Position numbers and translations under genes: made by a program
Assembly: GCA_903899985.1 (NCBI GenBank)
Contig: CAIULL010000174.1
Span: 1-64,000 of the forward strand
Source: an uncultured Schlesneria sp.
GTDB taxonomy: Bacteria; Planctomycetota; Planctomycetia; Planctomycetales; Planctomycetaceae
Length of the DNA: 64,000 nucleotides
Direction: 5' to 3'
Notes under the pieces: model-generated
The model's database searches: none
What the model was told of the DNA's origin: nothing
The model's input: only the letters and a program-made list of their open reading frames with translations
Shown here: one piece after another, positions 62,973 through 64,000 of the stretch
How positions within the stretch are numbered: position 1 is the first letter of the stretch
Layout of the letters: each line of letters opens with the position of its first letter

Positions 62973-64000
62973 ATGCGATCCGTTGTCAGTCCGCTGTTGT
63001 TCGGGCTAATCCCGCTGATTGCGGTCGGTTGTGCATTGCCCGATCGGTCCCTCAGCCGGTCTGAAGATCTCAGGTTCCGCCCTAAAGGATTGCCAAATTC
63101 ACGGGGATCGCAGTTCGCGGCGTCGAACAGTTCGCCCGAATTCGGTTCGCCGAAGACCATCCTTGATTCGGCTCAAAACGAAGTCGATACAAGCAATTCA
63201 GACAGTGGAAAATCGATCAACCTGGTCAATTTCAAGGCTGAGAAACGGATCACAAGTCCGCAAAAATTCGTGGCAGGTCATTCCTCCGATCTTGAACAGT
63301 CGAATGATGTGATCGAATTCGGGGCCGTTCCATCCACGTTGGATGACCTTCCATCGACGACGCGACAAACGACAGCAAAACAACAGAAAGTGATTACCAC
63401 GTTGAACCGGGACTCGTTTTCTGAGGCAGATGTTGAATCGCCAAAAGTCAACCACGCCGATTATCTTATACGCGAAGATCAAAAGAAGCCTCGCATTGAA
63501 CTCGTGGGACTGGAAGACGACGTCGCGGAATCCGATTCATCTGAATTTCGTTCATCGGCTTGGGATGAATCAACAGGTCAAAGTCCTGTAAAAAACGCAG
63601 ATGTCGCTGAAGACCAACGATTAGGGACAAATCCTCCGTCCGCGATCCCGATGTGGGCCGATCGCCCGAAGGACCGGGGTGTGGAAGCACCACGTCTTGT
63701 AAAAAAGACTGAATCGAAGAGTTCATCGACGGTTCAGCAGGTCAGCCAGAGCGAGCCCACGCGTGCTTCGACGACCCCGAAATCCACAATGGTCCTGCCT
63801 TCCCTTCCCTGGCAAGCAGATCTTGAGCAGTTGATCGCTCGCGTCGAGCGAGAACTTGCTTCGTCCAAGCCCGAATCAGCAGGAAACGGTAAGGGCGAAT
63901 ATGTTAGGAAGCAGGCTCATTTGCGGCTTCTCTATTTAATGGCTCAGCGACAGGAAGAGGCGTTGACGGCCATACCCGGCGTCGAAACTTATGAACAGGA
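62973..64000 (+). CDS. Lipoprotein with low-complexity linker and helical C-terminal part (partial, runs off window)
   Basis: An ORF open for 342 codons to the last base, so the C-terminus is missing. The start (MRSVVSPLLFGLIPLIAVGCAL) is a lipoprotein signal with the lipidation Cys in AVGC. Next comes a Ser/Glu/Asp-rich disordered stretch (about 25-270), with no conserved blocks that I recognise. From about 275 the sequence becomes helical and ordered (LPSLPWQADLEQLIARVERE, then QAHLRLLYLMAQRQEEAL). This suggests a structured domain begins there. Function unknown. Confidence 0.8.
   Translation, partial: MRSVVSPLLFGLIPLIAVGCALPDRSLSRSEDLRFRPKGLPNSRGSQFAASNSSPEFGSPKTILDSAQNEVDTSNSDSGKSINLVNFKAEKRITSPQKFVAGHSSDLEQSNDVIEFGAVPSTLDDLPSTTRQTTAKQQKVITTLNRDSFSEADVESPKVNHADYLIREDQKKPRIELVGLEDDVAESDSSEFRSSAWDESTGQSPVKNADVAEDQRLGTNPPSAIPMWADRPKDRGVEAPRLVKKTESKSSSTVQQVSQSEPTRASTTPKSTMVLPSLPWQADLEQLIARVERELASSKPESAGNGKGEYVRKQAHLRLLYLMAQRQEEALTAIPGVETYEQ

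Overview
The window is chromosomal DNA from a planctomycete, most likely order Planctomycetales. The evidence is a large PSD1-type cytochrome c protein (DUF1549/DUF1553 family), a Tat-exported DUF1501 protein, a PEP-CTERM phosphoesterase, a fused MFS/spermidine synthase-like protein and MoxR/DUF58 proteins, on a moderately GC-rich background. A genus such as Schlesneria is only a guess. I saw no rRNA, tRNA, prophage, transposase or CRISPR array.

Layout. 1-1.1 kb is non-coding and holds two diverged copies of a ~310-bp repeat built from 10-bp tandem units and an 18-bp inverted repeat. 1.1-5.4 kb (minus): enolase-superfamily protein, Rieske ferredoxin, ABC exporter permease and ATPase. 5.7-7.4 kb (plus): carA and ndk, closed by a strong terminator. 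7.5-24 kb: a planctomycete mix of MoxR ATPase, zinc-ribbon membrane protein, chlorite-dismutase-like protein, fused MFS/spermidine synthase, PEP-CTERM phosphoesterase, TPR lipoprotein, PPP phosphatase, isochorismatase, DUF58, SulP transporter, DUF1294 and an HExxH peptidase-like protein. 24.4-28.2 kb (plus) is a tight three-gene cassette: tiny membrane protein, two-domain methyltransferase, membrane-bound sulfatase-like enzyme. 28.3-36 kb: lepA, DUF1501, an SDR, hemB, a dTDP-rhamnose-reductase-like gene and an exported glutathione peroxidase. 36-41.3 kb: an aldehyde dehydrogenase facing a minus-strand run of gcvH-gcvPA, rpiB and a YrdC/low-molecular-weight phosphatase fusion. 41.6-45.1 kb: murC-murB-ddl. 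45.2-51.5 kb: a frameshifted small gene, a GT87-type glycosyltransferase, a DUF3298-like protein, argG and a Nif3-like protein. 51.8-59.5 kb: membrane protein plus ExeA-like ATPase, a structured intergenic element, a type III polyketide synthase with a small membrane partner, the PSD1 cytochrome protein and a secreted protein. 60-64 kb: TPR protein, proS and the start of a lipoprotein that runs off the window.

Working together. murC, murB and ddl supply late precursor steps of peptidoglycan synthesis, but no ftsQ/ftsA/ftsZ follows them. The phosphatase fusion beside rpiB mirrors the ywlC-ywlE-ywlF order of Bacillus, and its phosphatase loop carries the threonine typical of phosphoarginine phosphatases. 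The 24.4-28.2 kb cassette is the best candidate for a little-described cell-envelope modification system. The most unusual non-coding features are the decamer repeat region, the branched inverted-repeat element at 53.2 kb and the palindrome-rich leader of ddl.
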